The position numbers were made by a program, and so were the translations under genes. The notes beneath the pieces are model-generated. The model was not told the origin of the DNA. It did not search any database and worked only from the letters and a program-made list of their open reading frames with translations. Positions 7,040 to 15,235 of a stretch of 64,000 bases of DNA are shown one piece after another (positions within the stretch are counted from its first letter, which is position 1; every line of letters starts with the position of its first letter). The stretch is from Halochromatium salexigens (lineage in GTDB: Bacteria; Pseudomonadota; Gammaproteobacteria; Chromatiales; Chromatiaceae), in assembly GCF_016653295.1 (NCBI RefSeq), contig NZ_NHSF01000059.1, positions 8,001 to 72,000 on the forward strand. Direction: 5' to 3'.

Positions 7040-9733
7040 ATGCGACTCTCCGATGTCGACCAGCTTTTCGTTCCCGATGCGGTCGCGGTCTTTGGTGCCA
7101 GTGATCGCGAAGGCTCGGTCGGCGCCATGGTCTATCGCAACGTCCTCGCCGGTGGCTTCAAGGGCCCCTGCTATCCGATCAACCCCAAGTATGAGACGGT
7201 CGATGGCCAGCCCTGCTGGAAGGATCTGGCGGCGCTCGATAAGCATGTCGACCTGGCGTTGATCGCAACCCCAGCCGAGGCGGTGCCAGGGATCTTGGAT
7301 CAATGCGGCGAGTTCGGGGTGCGTGCCGCGGTGGTGCATTCGGCCGGGTTCTCCGAGCAGGGTGATCGCGGTAGCGCGCTGCAGGAGCGGCTGGTGGAGG
7401 CGGCGCGGCGCAACCGGATTCGGGTGCTGGGGCCGAATTGCCTGGGCGTGATGCGGCCTGCGCACGGGCTGAACGCGACCTTTGGTACCGAGCTGCCACG
7501 GGCCGGCAACGTAGCCCTGGTCTCGCAATCCGGGGCGGTCTGCGCGGCGATGCTGGATCGCTCCGGGCCGCGTCGGCTGGGTTTTTCGGCGGTGGTCTCG
7601 CTCGGCGCGGCGGCCGATGTCGATTTCGGTGACGTGCTCGATTATCTGGCGCTCGATCCGCAGACCCAGAGCATCCTGCTCTATGTCGAGGGAGTGCGCG
7701 ATGCGCGTCGCTTCATGAGCGGTCTGCGCGCGGCGGCGCGGCTGAAGCCGGTGGTGGTGGTCAAGACCGGTCGGCATCCGGCCGGCTCGCGCGCGGCGCG
7801 CTCGCACACCGGCGCCTGGGTCGGCTCGTCCGAGGTCTTTCGCGCGGTGCTCCAGCGGGGTGGCGCGGTGCAGGTCGAGCGGCTGGCGCAGTTGTTCGCG
7901 GCGGCACAGGTGTTCGGTGCGGGCCGGCGTCTGGCCGGCAATCGCATCGCCGTGGTCACCAATGGCGGTGGTCCCGGCGTGCTGGCGGCCGATCGGGCGG
8001 TCGATCATGGACTGATCCTGTCCGAGCTGACGGAGGCCACGCGCGCCAAGCTCGGGCAGGCGTTGCCGGATCATTGGTCGCATGGCAACCCCATCGATGT
8101 GATGGGCGATGGCTCGGCGCAGCGTTATCGCGATGCCCTCGAGGCCTGCCTCGCGGATGAAGGCGTCGATGGCGTGATCGCCCTGATGGCGCCCCTGGCG
8201 ACCAGTGATCCGACCACCGTGGCGACGGAGGTGATCGAGGTCGTGAAGAAGACCCGCAAGCCGGTACTGACCTGCTGGATGGGCGAGAGCCGCGTGGCCG
8301 AAGCGCAGACGCTCTTCGCCGAGCACGGCGTGCCGCATTTCGAGTCGCCCGAGGTGGCGGTGGATGCGATGTCGTTCCTCGCCGAGCAGCGCCGCAATCG
8401 GATGCTGCTGATGCAGTCGCCGGGGCCCTTGTCGCAGCAGCTCGGGCCGGATATCGAGGGCGCGCGGCTGATCATCGAGGGCGTGATGGCCGAGGGGCGC
8501 AAGGTGCTCGGCACCATCGAGGCCAAGGCAGTGCTGTCGGCGTTCCGGATCAACAGCACCCAGGCGGTGCTGGCGCGCTCGCCGAACGAGGCGCTGATCG
8601 CCGCCGAGTCGCTCGGCTTCCCGGTGGTGATGAAGATCAACTCGCCGGATATCCGCTATAAATCCGATGTCGACGGCGTGCGCCTGGGGCTAAGCGATGC
8701 GCAGAGCATTCGCCGCGCCTATACCGAGCTGACCGAACGCGCGCAGAAGCTGCGACCACAGGCGCAAATCCAAGGCGTGACGGTCGAGCACATGGTGCCG
8801 ACCCGCGCCGCGCGCGAGCTGATGGTCAAGGTGGTGCGCGATCCGATCTTCGGCCCGGTGATCAGCTTCGGCGCCGGTGGTACCGATATGAAGGTGCTCG
8901 AGGACAGGGCGCTCGGCCTGCCGCCGCTGAATGCCTTCATCATCCAGACCATGATCGAGCATACGCGGGTGGCGCGGCTGATGGGCGCCTACAGCAACAT
9001 GCCGCCGATGAACCGGCAGGCGCTCTCACGCATCCTGCAGCGGGTCTCGGAGATGGTCTGCGAGCTGCCGGAGATCATCGAACTCGAGATCAATCCGCTG
9101 ATCGGCAATGACCTGGACGTGATCGCCGTCGATGCCCGCGTCCAGGTCGATTACCGCCCGCCACAGATGCCGGTCTACGGGCACATGGCCATCCATCCCT
9201 ATCCGCAGCATCTGATCGAGCAGGTGCCGCTGCCGGATGGCACCGATCTGACCATCCGCCCGATCCGCCCCGAGGATGCGCAGATGGAGCAGGATTTCGT
9301 GCGCAACCTGTCGGATCAGACCAAGTATTTTCGCTTCATGCAGACGATCAAGGAGCTGTCGCCCGAGATGCTGGTGCGCTTCACCCAGATCGACTATGAC
9401 CGCGAAATGGCGCTGATCGGGGTGATCCGCGCGCCTGACAGCGAGGGCGGGGGACAAGAGCAGGAGGTCGGTGTCGCGCGCTACATGGCGCATCCGGGCG
9501 GTGATACCTGCGAGTTCGCGATCGTGGTCGCCGATGCCTGCCGGCGGCGCGGGGTGGGTGCGCGGTTGATGCGCTCGCTGATGCAGAATGCGCGCAACAA
9601 GGGGCTGCGGATCATGGAGGGCGAGGTCTTGAGCGCGAACTCGCGCATGCTGGCGCTGGTCAAGTCGCTCGGTTTTCGCATCGAGACCGATCGCAATGAT
9701 CCGACCGTGAAGCTGGTGTCGAAGGTGCTATAG
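7040..9733 (+). CDS. Pat-type protein acetyltransferase (ADP-forming acyl-CoA synthetase-like domain fused to GNAT)
   Basis: An 897-residue protein with the PatZ/YfiQ layout: CoA-binding Rossmann domain (VAVFGASDREGSVG near residue 15), succinyl-CoA-ligase-like domains with GPNCLGV and SHTGAWVGS, an ATP-grasp region (about 480-690), then a GNAT domain from about residue 730 with the acetyl-CoA loop CRRRGVGARLMRSL. Relatives acetylate and inactivate acetyl-CoA synthetase and other proteins on lysine. The SHTGA segment corresponds to the phosphohistidine region of true ADP-forming synthetases, so synthetase activity cannot be ruled out by eye. It is divergent from a deacetylase, suggesting the two set protein acetylation together. 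Its end converges on sbtB 49 bases away. Confidence 0.92.
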   Translation: MRLSDVDQLFVPDAVAVFGASDREGSVGAMVYRNVLAGGFKGPCYPINPKYETVDGQPCWKDLAALDKHVDLALIATPAEAVPGILDQCGEFGVRAAVVHSAGFSEQGDRGSALQERLVEAARRNRIRVLGPNCLGVMRPAHGLNATFGTELPRAGNVALVSQSGAVCAAMLDRSGPRRLGFSAVVSLGAAADVDFGDVLDYLALDPQTQSILLYVEGVRDARRFMSGLRAAARLKPVVVVKTGRHPAGSRAARSHTGAWVGSSEVFRAVLQRGGAVQVERLAQLFAAAQVFGAGRRLAGNRIAVVTNGGGPGVLAADRAVDHGLILSELTEATRAKLGQALPDHWSHGNPIDVMGDGSAQRYRDALEACLADEGVDGVIALMAPLATSDPTTVATEVIEVVKKTRKPVLTCWMGESRVAEAQTLFAEHGVPHFESPEVAVDAMSFLAEQRRNRMLLMQSPGPLSQQLGPDIEGARLIIEGVMAEGRKVLGTIEAKAVLSAFRINSTQAVLARSPNEALIAAESLGFPVVMKINSPDIRYKSDVDGVRLGLSDAQSIRRAYTELTERAQKLRPQAQIQGVTVEHMVPTRAARELMVKVVRDPIFGPVISFGAGGTDMKVLEDRALGLPPLNAFIIQTMIEHTRVARLMGAYSNMPPMNRQALSRILQRVSEMVCELPEIIELEINPLIGNDLDVIAVDARVQVDYRPPQMPVYGHMAIHPYPQHLIEQVPLPDGTDLTIRPIRPEDAQMEQDFVRNLSDQTKYFRFMQTIKELSPEMLVRFTQIDYDREMALIGVIRAPDSEGGGQEQEVGVARYMAHPGGDTCEFAIVVADACRRRGVGARLMRSLMQNARNKGLRIMEGEVLSANSRMLALVKSLGFRIETDRNDPTVKLVSKVL

Positions 9734-9782
9734 GGCACTTTGCCGACGTCGATGCCATCCCTGGCGACGGTGCAGGACAGCC

Positions 9783-10097
9783 TCACAGGCTGTGCGCGTA
9801 CAGCACCTCGATATCATCGAGGTAGATGAGACCCGAGAAGTTGTCGAAGAATTTGTCGGCGACCTGCTTGGCGATCGAGCGGGCGACGTCGTCGCTGGCA
9901 GTGATGACCTCGATCTTGATGTTCGAGAAGGTATCCGAAACGGCCGGCTGGCCGGATGAGCGGGTATTGCGGCTCCCAACACCGCCGGCGGCCATCACGG
10001 TGTAACCGGTGGCGCCGCCGGCCTGGATGATCTTGGTGACCTTCTCCAGCAGCACCTTCTCGGTGATGATGACGAGCTTCGTGGCCTTTTGTGTCAT
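9783..10097 (-). CDS. sbtB: SbtB-like PII-family regulatory protein
   Basis: A 104-residue PII-superfamily protein of the SbtB type. The conserved nucleotide-binding segment AGGATGYTVMAAGGVGSRNTRSSGQ is visible in parts near residues 26-50, followed by VSDTFSNIKIEVITAS and the closing strand IYLDDIEVLYAHSL. SbtB of cyanobacteria forms trimers that bind adenine nucleotides, including cyclic AMP, and inhibits the sodium/bicarbonate symporter SbtA. The C-terminal cysteine-containing extension seen in many cyanobacterial SbtB proteins is absent. It lies 62 bases downstream of sbtA, the classic partner arrangement. The role as a bicarbonate-uptake regulator follows from family and context. Confidence 0.9.
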   Translation of the reverse strand: MTQKATKLVIITEKVLLEKVTKIIQAGGATGYTVMAAGGVGSRNTRSSGQPAVSDTFSNIKIEVITASDDVARSIAKQVADKFFDNFSGLIYLDDIEVLYAHSL

Positions 10098-10159
10098 GAC
10101 GTGCTACCTAATTCTGTTGCGTTAAGCCTACCGGTGGATCGACGCGGCCGGGAGCGCCC

Positions 10160-11164
10160 TCAGGTGCCGAAGACCGCCTGTGCGAGGCCGATATAGAGCG
10201 GGATGCCGAGGGCGATCGCGACCGGGGTGCCGACGCTCGTCGATGAGCCGATGTAGGACGAGGGGTTCGCCGTCGGTATTCCAGCACGCAGCGTCGGCGG
10301 TCCGGAGATATCCGAGCTCGAGCCCGCGATCACGGCGAGCAGCACCACACCGCCGGGGCTGAAGCCGACCAGATAGTGGGCGATGGTCCCCAGCCCGAAG
10401 GCGATCAGGCCGTTCATCAGGGGCGCGATGGCCGCGTAGACGGCGAACCAGTGGGCGACGCGTCGCAACTCATTCAGCCGGGCATAGGCCTCGATGCCCA
10501 TGATCAGCATCAACACCGAGAGCAGACCACGGAATAGTGGCTCGTAGAAGCTCTCGAAGACCCGATCGGGGTTCGTGAACAGCCCGAGGGCAATCCCGAG
10601 CAGCAAGGCCGAAAGCGCCGAGCCCTGCAGGCTTTCCTTGACGATCGGCCAGATCGCGACCTTTTCGCCGGCCCCGTCCTTCTTCTTCAGGTAGACACTG
10701 GCGAGCACGATGGCCAGGACCAGGGCCGGGATATCCATGAACGGATACAGCGCGACGGCCCAGGGCTCGTAGGGGATGCCTTCAGATTCCAGCACCACCG
10801 TGCCCGCGGCGAGGGTCGAGCCGCTCACGGCGCCGAATAGTCCGGCTGTCGCGATGCCGTCCTCGGTGCGAATGCCGGGCAGCAGCGCCAGGGTGTAGCG
10901 TCCGATGATGACGATCAAACAGCCCATGACCACCGCGATCAACGCGGGGAGCAGCATCGCCCCGATGTCGGCCTCACCGATGGCCATGCCCCCCTTCAGG
11001 CCGACCTTCATCAGCAGCATGAAGACGATGAACTTGTAGATCGCATCCGGGATCGTCAGCCGTGAGCCAAGCGCGGCGATCAGGATGCCACCCAACAGGA
11101 ACGCCAGCGTTGGCGACTGCAGTTGGTGCAGGAAGCGTGCACCGAAATCGAGTAATACGTCCAC
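10160..11164 (-). CDS. sbtA: SbtA-type sodium-dependent bicarbonate transporter
   Basis: An integral membrane protein of the SbtA (DUF897) family, about 334 residues with roughly ten hydrophobic segments. Recognisable blocks are the opening LQSPTLAFLLGGILIAALGS, the GLFGAVSGSTLAAGTVVLE stretch in the middle, and SSSDISGPPTLRAGIPTANPSSYIG near the end, which repeats the family's substrate-site pattern. SbtA carries bicarbonate into the cell with sodium at high affinity. The GTG at 11164 is preferred because GAGGAG lies eight bases upstream; a GTG at 11173 overlaps that site. It follows the bicA-type gene on the same strand and precedes sbtB. Confidence 0.92.
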   Translation of the reverse strand: MDVLLDFGARFLHQLQSPTLAFLLGGILIAALGSRLTIPDAIYKFIVFMLLMKVGLKGGMAIGEADIGAMLLPALIAVVMGCLIVIIGRYTLALLPGIRTEDGIATAGLFGAVSGSTLAAGTVVLESEGIPYEPWAVALYPFMDIPALVLAIVLASVYLKKKDGAGEKVAIWPIVKESLQGSALSALLLGIALGLFTNPDRVFESFYEPLFRGLLSVLMLIMGIEAYARLNELRRVAHWFAVYAAIAPLMNGLIAFGLGTIAHYLVGFSPGGVVLLAVIAGSSSDISGPPTLRAGIPTANPSSYIGSSTSVGTPVAIALGIPLYIGLAQAVFGT

Positions 11165-11172
11165 GTTCTTCA

Positions 11173-11178
11173 CTCCTC
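11173..11178 (-). promoter_or_regulatory. Ribosome binding site deciding the sbtA start
   Basis: On the minus strand GAGGAG covers these six bases. Its spacing is eight bases to the GTG at 11164, but it overlaps the GTG at 11173, so the protein most likely begins three residues later than the longest frame. Confidence 0.6.
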
Positions 11179-11320
11179 GTTGTTGATACGACTCGGAGAA
11201 TGGAGGATATGGGCAGTCGGCCCCGATCGGTCATCGAACTTTCATCGCCGGCGGATCGATGAAGATCGATCGGTTCGTCAAATTCGATAGATTCTTCCGC
11301 GAAGCCCGAATGTATCAGCA

Positions 11321-13030
11321 TCAGCCCGATTGGCCCCCTGGCGGTGGATCCCTGCGCTGTCCGGCTCGCTCGGAAATGGCGCGCTTGAGCGCATCGGAGC
11401 GCGCGTCGATCCAGTTCTCGAGCGGGATGACCTTGGCCAGGCCGAGGTTCTTGAGGCGTTTGCGCGGCTGCTCATGGAGCCCGGAAAGATAGACCCGGCA
11501 GCCATGAGCGAGTGCCGCGCGCAGCACCTCTTCGACCGCGAGCGAAGTGGTCACGCCGAGATGCGGGACATCGGTCATGTCGACCACCAACGAGCGCGTT
11601 TCGACCAGCTCGTGCTGTTGACGGGTCACGGCCTTGGCGGCGCCGAAGATCAGCGGTCCGCTCAAACAGAGCATGACGACACCGTTGCTTGGATTGCGCA
11701 GGATGCGTTCTTCCTCGGGATTGGCATGGGGGCAGCTCAGGCCGTCCTCGGTATGCGGTAGTCCGAGCACGCGCACGCCTTCCGATTGCAGATCGGCCAG
11801 CCGGCGGATGGTCAGCACATTGGCCACGAACAGGCCGATGCCGACGGCGGTGATCAGATCGACGAAGACGGTCATGGCGATGACGCCGTACATGATCAGC
11901 GCGCCGCGAATCGAGACCCTGTGCGCGCGTCGCAAGAAGCTCCAGTCGACGATGTCGAGGCCGACCTTGATCGCGATGCCGGCTAGCACGGCCTTTGGGA
12001 TGGGTTCCACCAAGGCGCTGGCGCCGAACACCACGACCGCGAGGATCAGCGCTCTGGTCAGGCCGGAGAGGGCGGTGCGGGCGCCGGTCTGGATATTGAC
12101 CACAGTGCCCATGGTGGCGCCAGCGCCGGGTAAGCCGCCGAACAGGCCGGACGCCATGTTGCCGAGCCCTTGACCCATCAGCTCCTTGTCCGAGTTGTGC
12201 ACGGAGCGGGTGAGACTGTCGGCGATGACCGATGTCAAGAGCGCATCGATCGAGCCGAGCAAGGCCAACACCAGGGCATTGATGACGATGGTCTGCAACT
12301 GACCAGTGCTGAAGGTGGGGATCTGCAGCGAGGGCAGGCCGCCGGGCACGGCACCGATGGCACGATAGGGGGCGCCCTCGAACAGGGTGGGCAGCAGGTA
12401 GATCGCCGCCAGGGTGCCGGCGATCAGCACCAGGAGCTGCGGCGGGATGATGCGCCCGAAGCGCTTGGGCATCAGCACCAGGATCGCCAGCGACAGCAGC
12501 CCGAGCGTGGCCTCGGCGGGGTTGACCTCGGCGATGAGCGAGGGCAGGGCCGTCAACGCGCCGAGGACACCGCCGGTCGGCGGGTCGTGGCCGAGCAGCG
12601 GTGGCAGTTGGATGATGATCAGGATGAAGCCGATGCCCGACATGAAACCGGAGATCACCGTGTAGGGCATCATGGTGACGTAACGCCCGAGCTTGAGCAG
12701 GCCGAACGTCAACTGGAACAGGCCGGTGAGCATGACGGTGGTGAAGGCCATGGCCATGCCGTGTTCCGGGTTGGCCGCCGTCATGGTGGCGATGACGGCG
12801 GTGAAGACCACGGTCATCGGCCCGGTCGGCTCCGAGATCAGCGTCGGCGTGCCGCCGAACAGCGCCGCGAACAGGCCGATGAGCACGGCACCATAGAGGC
12901 CGGCCTCGGCGCCGGCACCGGAGGCGACGCCGAAGGCGAGCGCCATCGGCAGCGCGATCACGGCTGCGGTGACGCCCCCGAAGAGGTCGCCCTTGAGGTT
13001 TCCGAGATTGATCTGATTGAAGATGCGCAT
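11321..13030 (-). CDS. bicA: SulP-family bicarbonate transporter, BicA type
   Basis: A 569-residue SulP transporter with about 12-14 membrane segments and a C-terminal STAS domain (about residues 430-545; LCLSGPLIFGAAKAV, then VVDMTDVPHLGVT). The N-terminal blocks FGGVTAAVIALPMALAFG and GGTPTLISEPTGPMTVV are nearly those of cyanobacterial BicA, a sodium-dependent low-affinity, high-flux bicarbonate carrier; sulfate carriers of the family differ there. STAS domains usually control activity or assembly. It is the first gene of a minus-strand operon with sbtA (156 bases downstream) and sbtB. Sulfate transport is the main alternative, but the context argues for bicarbonate. Confidence 0.88.
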   Translation of the reverse strand: MRIFNQINLGNLKGDLFGGVTAAVIALPMALAFGVASGAGAEAGLYGAVLIGLFAALFGGTPTLISEPTGPMTVVFTAVIATMTAANPEHGMAMAFTTVMLTGLFQLTFGLLKLGRYVTMMPYTVISGFMSGIGFILIIIQLPPLLGHDPPTGGVLGALTALPSLIAEVNPAEATLGLLSLAILVLMPKRFGRIIPPQLLVLIAGTLAAIYLLPTLFEGAPYRAIGAVPGGLPSLQIPTFSTGQLQTIVINALVLALLGSIDALLTSVIADSLTRSVHNSDKELMGQGLGNMASGLFGGLPGAGATMGTVVNIQTGARTALSGLTRALILAVVVFGASALVEPIPKAVLAGIAIKVGLDIVDWSFLRRAHRVSIRGALIMYGVIAMTVFVDLITAVGIGLFVANVLTIRRLADLQSEGVRVLGLPHTEDGLSCPHANPEEERILRNPSNGVVMLCLSGPLIFGAAKAVTRQQHELVETRSLVVDMTDVPHLGVTTSLAVEEVLRAALAHGCRVYLSGLHEQPRKRLKNLGLAKVIPLENWIDARSDALKRAISERAGQRRDPPPGGQSG

Positions 13031-13206
13031 GGGTCTGCGTTCACCCCCTGCAGTGATTTGGTGTGAGGTGTGGCGCGCTAGAGTAAAGCTTGGAGGCCGG
13101 GAACCGAAATCGAAAACCCGGATCGATGCTATAGAGAACTCGGCGTTATACTATCCGTCGGTCGTGATCTGCTCTGGTTGCCGTTCGCCGTTACTGGGTG
13201 CCCTGT

Positions 13207-14121
13207 ATGCGCTGGTCCACATTGTTGCTCGCCTTCCTGACGTCGTCGACCGCACTGTTGGCCGTCGGACCCGCGCGCGCGCAGCCGGGCGCCGATGCCT
13301 GGCGCTTGCGCCTCGAGTCCGGTGCCCTGCACCGGTGGCAGACCGACATCGACGCCGGCGGCGAGGTCGAGGTCGATGCCTGGTCGGTGCGGTTCGGCGC
13401 GGATCGCGCGGTGGCGCCGGATCTGCGCCTGGGGCTGTCGCTGGGTTATGACGAGCGCCAGTATCGTTTCCACGGCGCGAGCGGCTTTGGCGCCCTGGAG
13501 CCCTGGTCCGATGTGCGCGACCTGCGCCTGAGCGGCAGTCTGAACTGGAAGGCCAGTGAGCGCTGGAACCTCTTTGCGGTGCCAACCCTGGGCTGGTTCG
13601 CCGAGGAGGGGGCTGATCTGGACGCTGGTCAGAGTGGCGGCCTGCTTGCGGCGGCGAGCTATCGGGTCAATGAGCGCCTCAGCATCGGTCCCGGCTTCGG
13701 GGTCTTCTCCGCGCTCGAGGACGAGACTGATTGGTTCCCGGTCCTCGCCATCGACTGGCAGCTCAGCGAGACCTTGGCGCTGCGCACCGGCGGCGGCTTC
13801 GCCGCGACCCGGGGGCCGGGCCTGGTGCTGGACTGGCGCCCCACGGAGCGCTGGGCGCTGAAGCTCGGCGCGCGCTACGAGAAGGCGCGCTTTCGGCTCG
13901 ACGACCGCGGCATTGCCGTGGGCGGCATCGGCCAGGAGACCTCGGTGCCGGTCTATCTCGGCGCGACGCGCCGCTTTGGCGCGCAGTTGAGCCTGAGCGT
14001 GATCGCTGGTGTAGAGTTCGCCGGCGAGCTGCGGCTCGAGGATGCCGATGGTGATCTCATCGACAAAACCCACTACGATTCGGCGCCTTTTGGGGGCGCG
14101 ACGCTCGATCTTCGCTTTTGA
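13207..14121 (+). CDS. Outer-membrane beta-barrel protein of unknown function
   Basis: A 304-residue exported protein. The ATG at 13207 begins a good signal peptide (MRWSTLLLAFLTSSTALLAVG, cleavage near PARAQ); a GTG nine bases earlier is less likely. The mature part is a run of alternating amphipathic strands with many Trp/Tyr/Arg girdle residues and ends with the phenylalanine signal (ATLDLRF) recognised by the Bam machine. It resembles small barrel families such as DUF6268, but I cannot name a function. It is divergent from bicA, with 176 bases between, and 29 bases before the EAL gene. Confidence 0.7.
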   Translation: MRWSTLLLAFLTSSTALLAVGPARAQPGADAWRLRLESGALHRWQTDIDAGGEVEVDAWSVRFGADRAVAPDLRLGLSLGYDERQYRFHGASGFGALEPWSDVRDLRLSGSLNWKASERWNLFAVPTLGWFAEEGADLDAGQSGGLLAAASYRVNERLSIGPGFGVFSALEDETDWFPVLAIDWQLSETLALRTGGGFAATRGPGLVLDWRPTERWALKLGARYEKARFRLDDRGIAVGGIGQETSVPVYLGATRRFGAQLSLSVIAGVEFAGELRLEDADGDLIDKTHYDSAPFGGATLDLRF

Positions 14122-14150
14122 CCGCACGACTTCCATGATGGAGCGCTTCA

Positions 14151-15224
14151 ATGACGAACGAACATGACTGTGAGCGCTGTGGTCCGCCGCGGTCGCCGCG
14201 TCAGGAGCCCGGGCGGCTTTTCATCTGGCCGCCGCTCGGGCATACCAAGCAGAAGCTGCGCGCCGCGTTGAAGGCCAACGCCCTCGCGAGCACCGAGACC
14301 CCGGATCAGACCGGTCTGATCATCCCCGTCGGTGGCGAGGACCATGCCGCCTTGGCGACCTTGCTCGCCGCGCAGACGACCCGGGCCGAGGCGCATGACA
14401 GCCGTGCCCTATTCATGGCCGGAGAAGGGGAGCCTGGCTTCGCGCAGTTGCGCCAGGTCGAGAGCCTGGAGACCTATATCGCGCGCGGGCGCGGCGCTTG
14501 GCTGCAGGAGATGCTGCACGCCCAGCGCGTCACCACCCATTTCCAGCCGATCTTCCATGTCGCCGAGCCCGATCGGGTCTTCGCCCATGAGTGTCTGCTG
14601 CGCGGCATCGACGAGCAAGGAGCGCCAGTGTCACCTGGCCTGATGTTCGAACTCGCCACGCAAGCCGATCTGGTCTTTCCGTTGGATCGCCTGGCGCGCA
14701 TCACCGCCGTGCAGCATGCTGCGGCACATGAAGTCAGCAGCCGGATCTTCATCAATTTCACCCCAGCGGCGGTCTATGATCCGGTGAACTGTCTGCGCAC
14801 CACCGTGGCGGCGGTTGAGAAGGCCGGACTGGAGCGTGAGCGCATCGTCTTCGAGGTCATCGAGACCGAACGGATCGGCGATCCCGAGCATCTGGCCAAC
14901 GTGCTTCGCTATTATCGCGATGCCGGCTTCAGGATCGCACTCGATGACCTTGGCGGCGGCTACGCGGGGCTTGGTCTGCTGCCCAGCCTGCGCCCCGACT
15001 TCGTCAAGCTCGACCGCTCCCTGATCGATGGGGTGAGTCAAAACCGGGTGCAGGCGATCATCATCGAGCGCGTGACCCAGATGGCGCACGACCTCGGCAT
15101 CGAAGTGGTGGCCGAGGGCGTCGAGCAGGCCGAGGATCTGGCTTGGCTGCAAGAGCACGCCGTCGATTACGTGCAAGGCTTTTTCCTGGCTCGGCCAGGG
15201 CCAGAGCCCCATACAGCGCCTTGA
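14151..15224 (+). CDS. EAL-domain cyclic di-GMP phosphodiesterase candidate
   Basis: A 357-residue soluble protein with a C-terminal EAL domain (about residues 120-350). The signature is ECL rather than EAL (Glu147 kept), followed by INFTP, EVIETE, ALDDLGGGYAGL, DFVKLDRSL, VVAEGVE and YVQGFFLARP. The metal- and substrate-binding acidic residues therefore look intact, so hydrolysis of cyclic di-GMP is likely. The first 115 residues contain an N-terminal CERC pair and no domain I recognise; there is no GGDEF domain or membrane segment. It follows the barrel-protein gene closely and converges on msrAB with only 11 bases between. Confidence 0.85.
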   Translation: MTNEHDCERCGPPRSPRQEPGRLFIWPPLGHTKQKLRAALKANALASTETPDQTGLIIPVGGEDHAALATLLAAQTTRAEAHDSRALFMAGEGEPGFAQLRQVESLETYIARGRGAWLQEMLHAQRVTTHFQPIFHVAEPDRVFAHECLLRGIDEQGAPVSPGLMFELATQADLVFPLDRLARITAVQHAAAHEVSSRIFINFTPAAVYDPVNCLRTTVAAVEKAGLERERIVFEVIETERIGDPEHLANVLRYYRDAGFRIALDDLGGGYAGLGLLPSLRPDFVKLDRSLIDGVSQNRVQAIIIERVTQMAHDLGIEVVAEGVEQAEDLAWLQEHAVDYVQGFFLARPGPEPHTAP

Positions 15225-15235
15225 ATCTGTAGCGC

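Noticed and set aside
6941-8338. Upstream extension of the deacetylase frame to 776 codons
   Set aside because: Arg/His-rich antisense of the pat gene; the HDAC domain begins exactly at 6940.
12170-13066. 298-codon open frame opposite bicA
   Set aside because: Composition is Gly/Asp/His/Gln-rich, as expected from the antisense of a G+C-rich membrane-protein gene; no motif.
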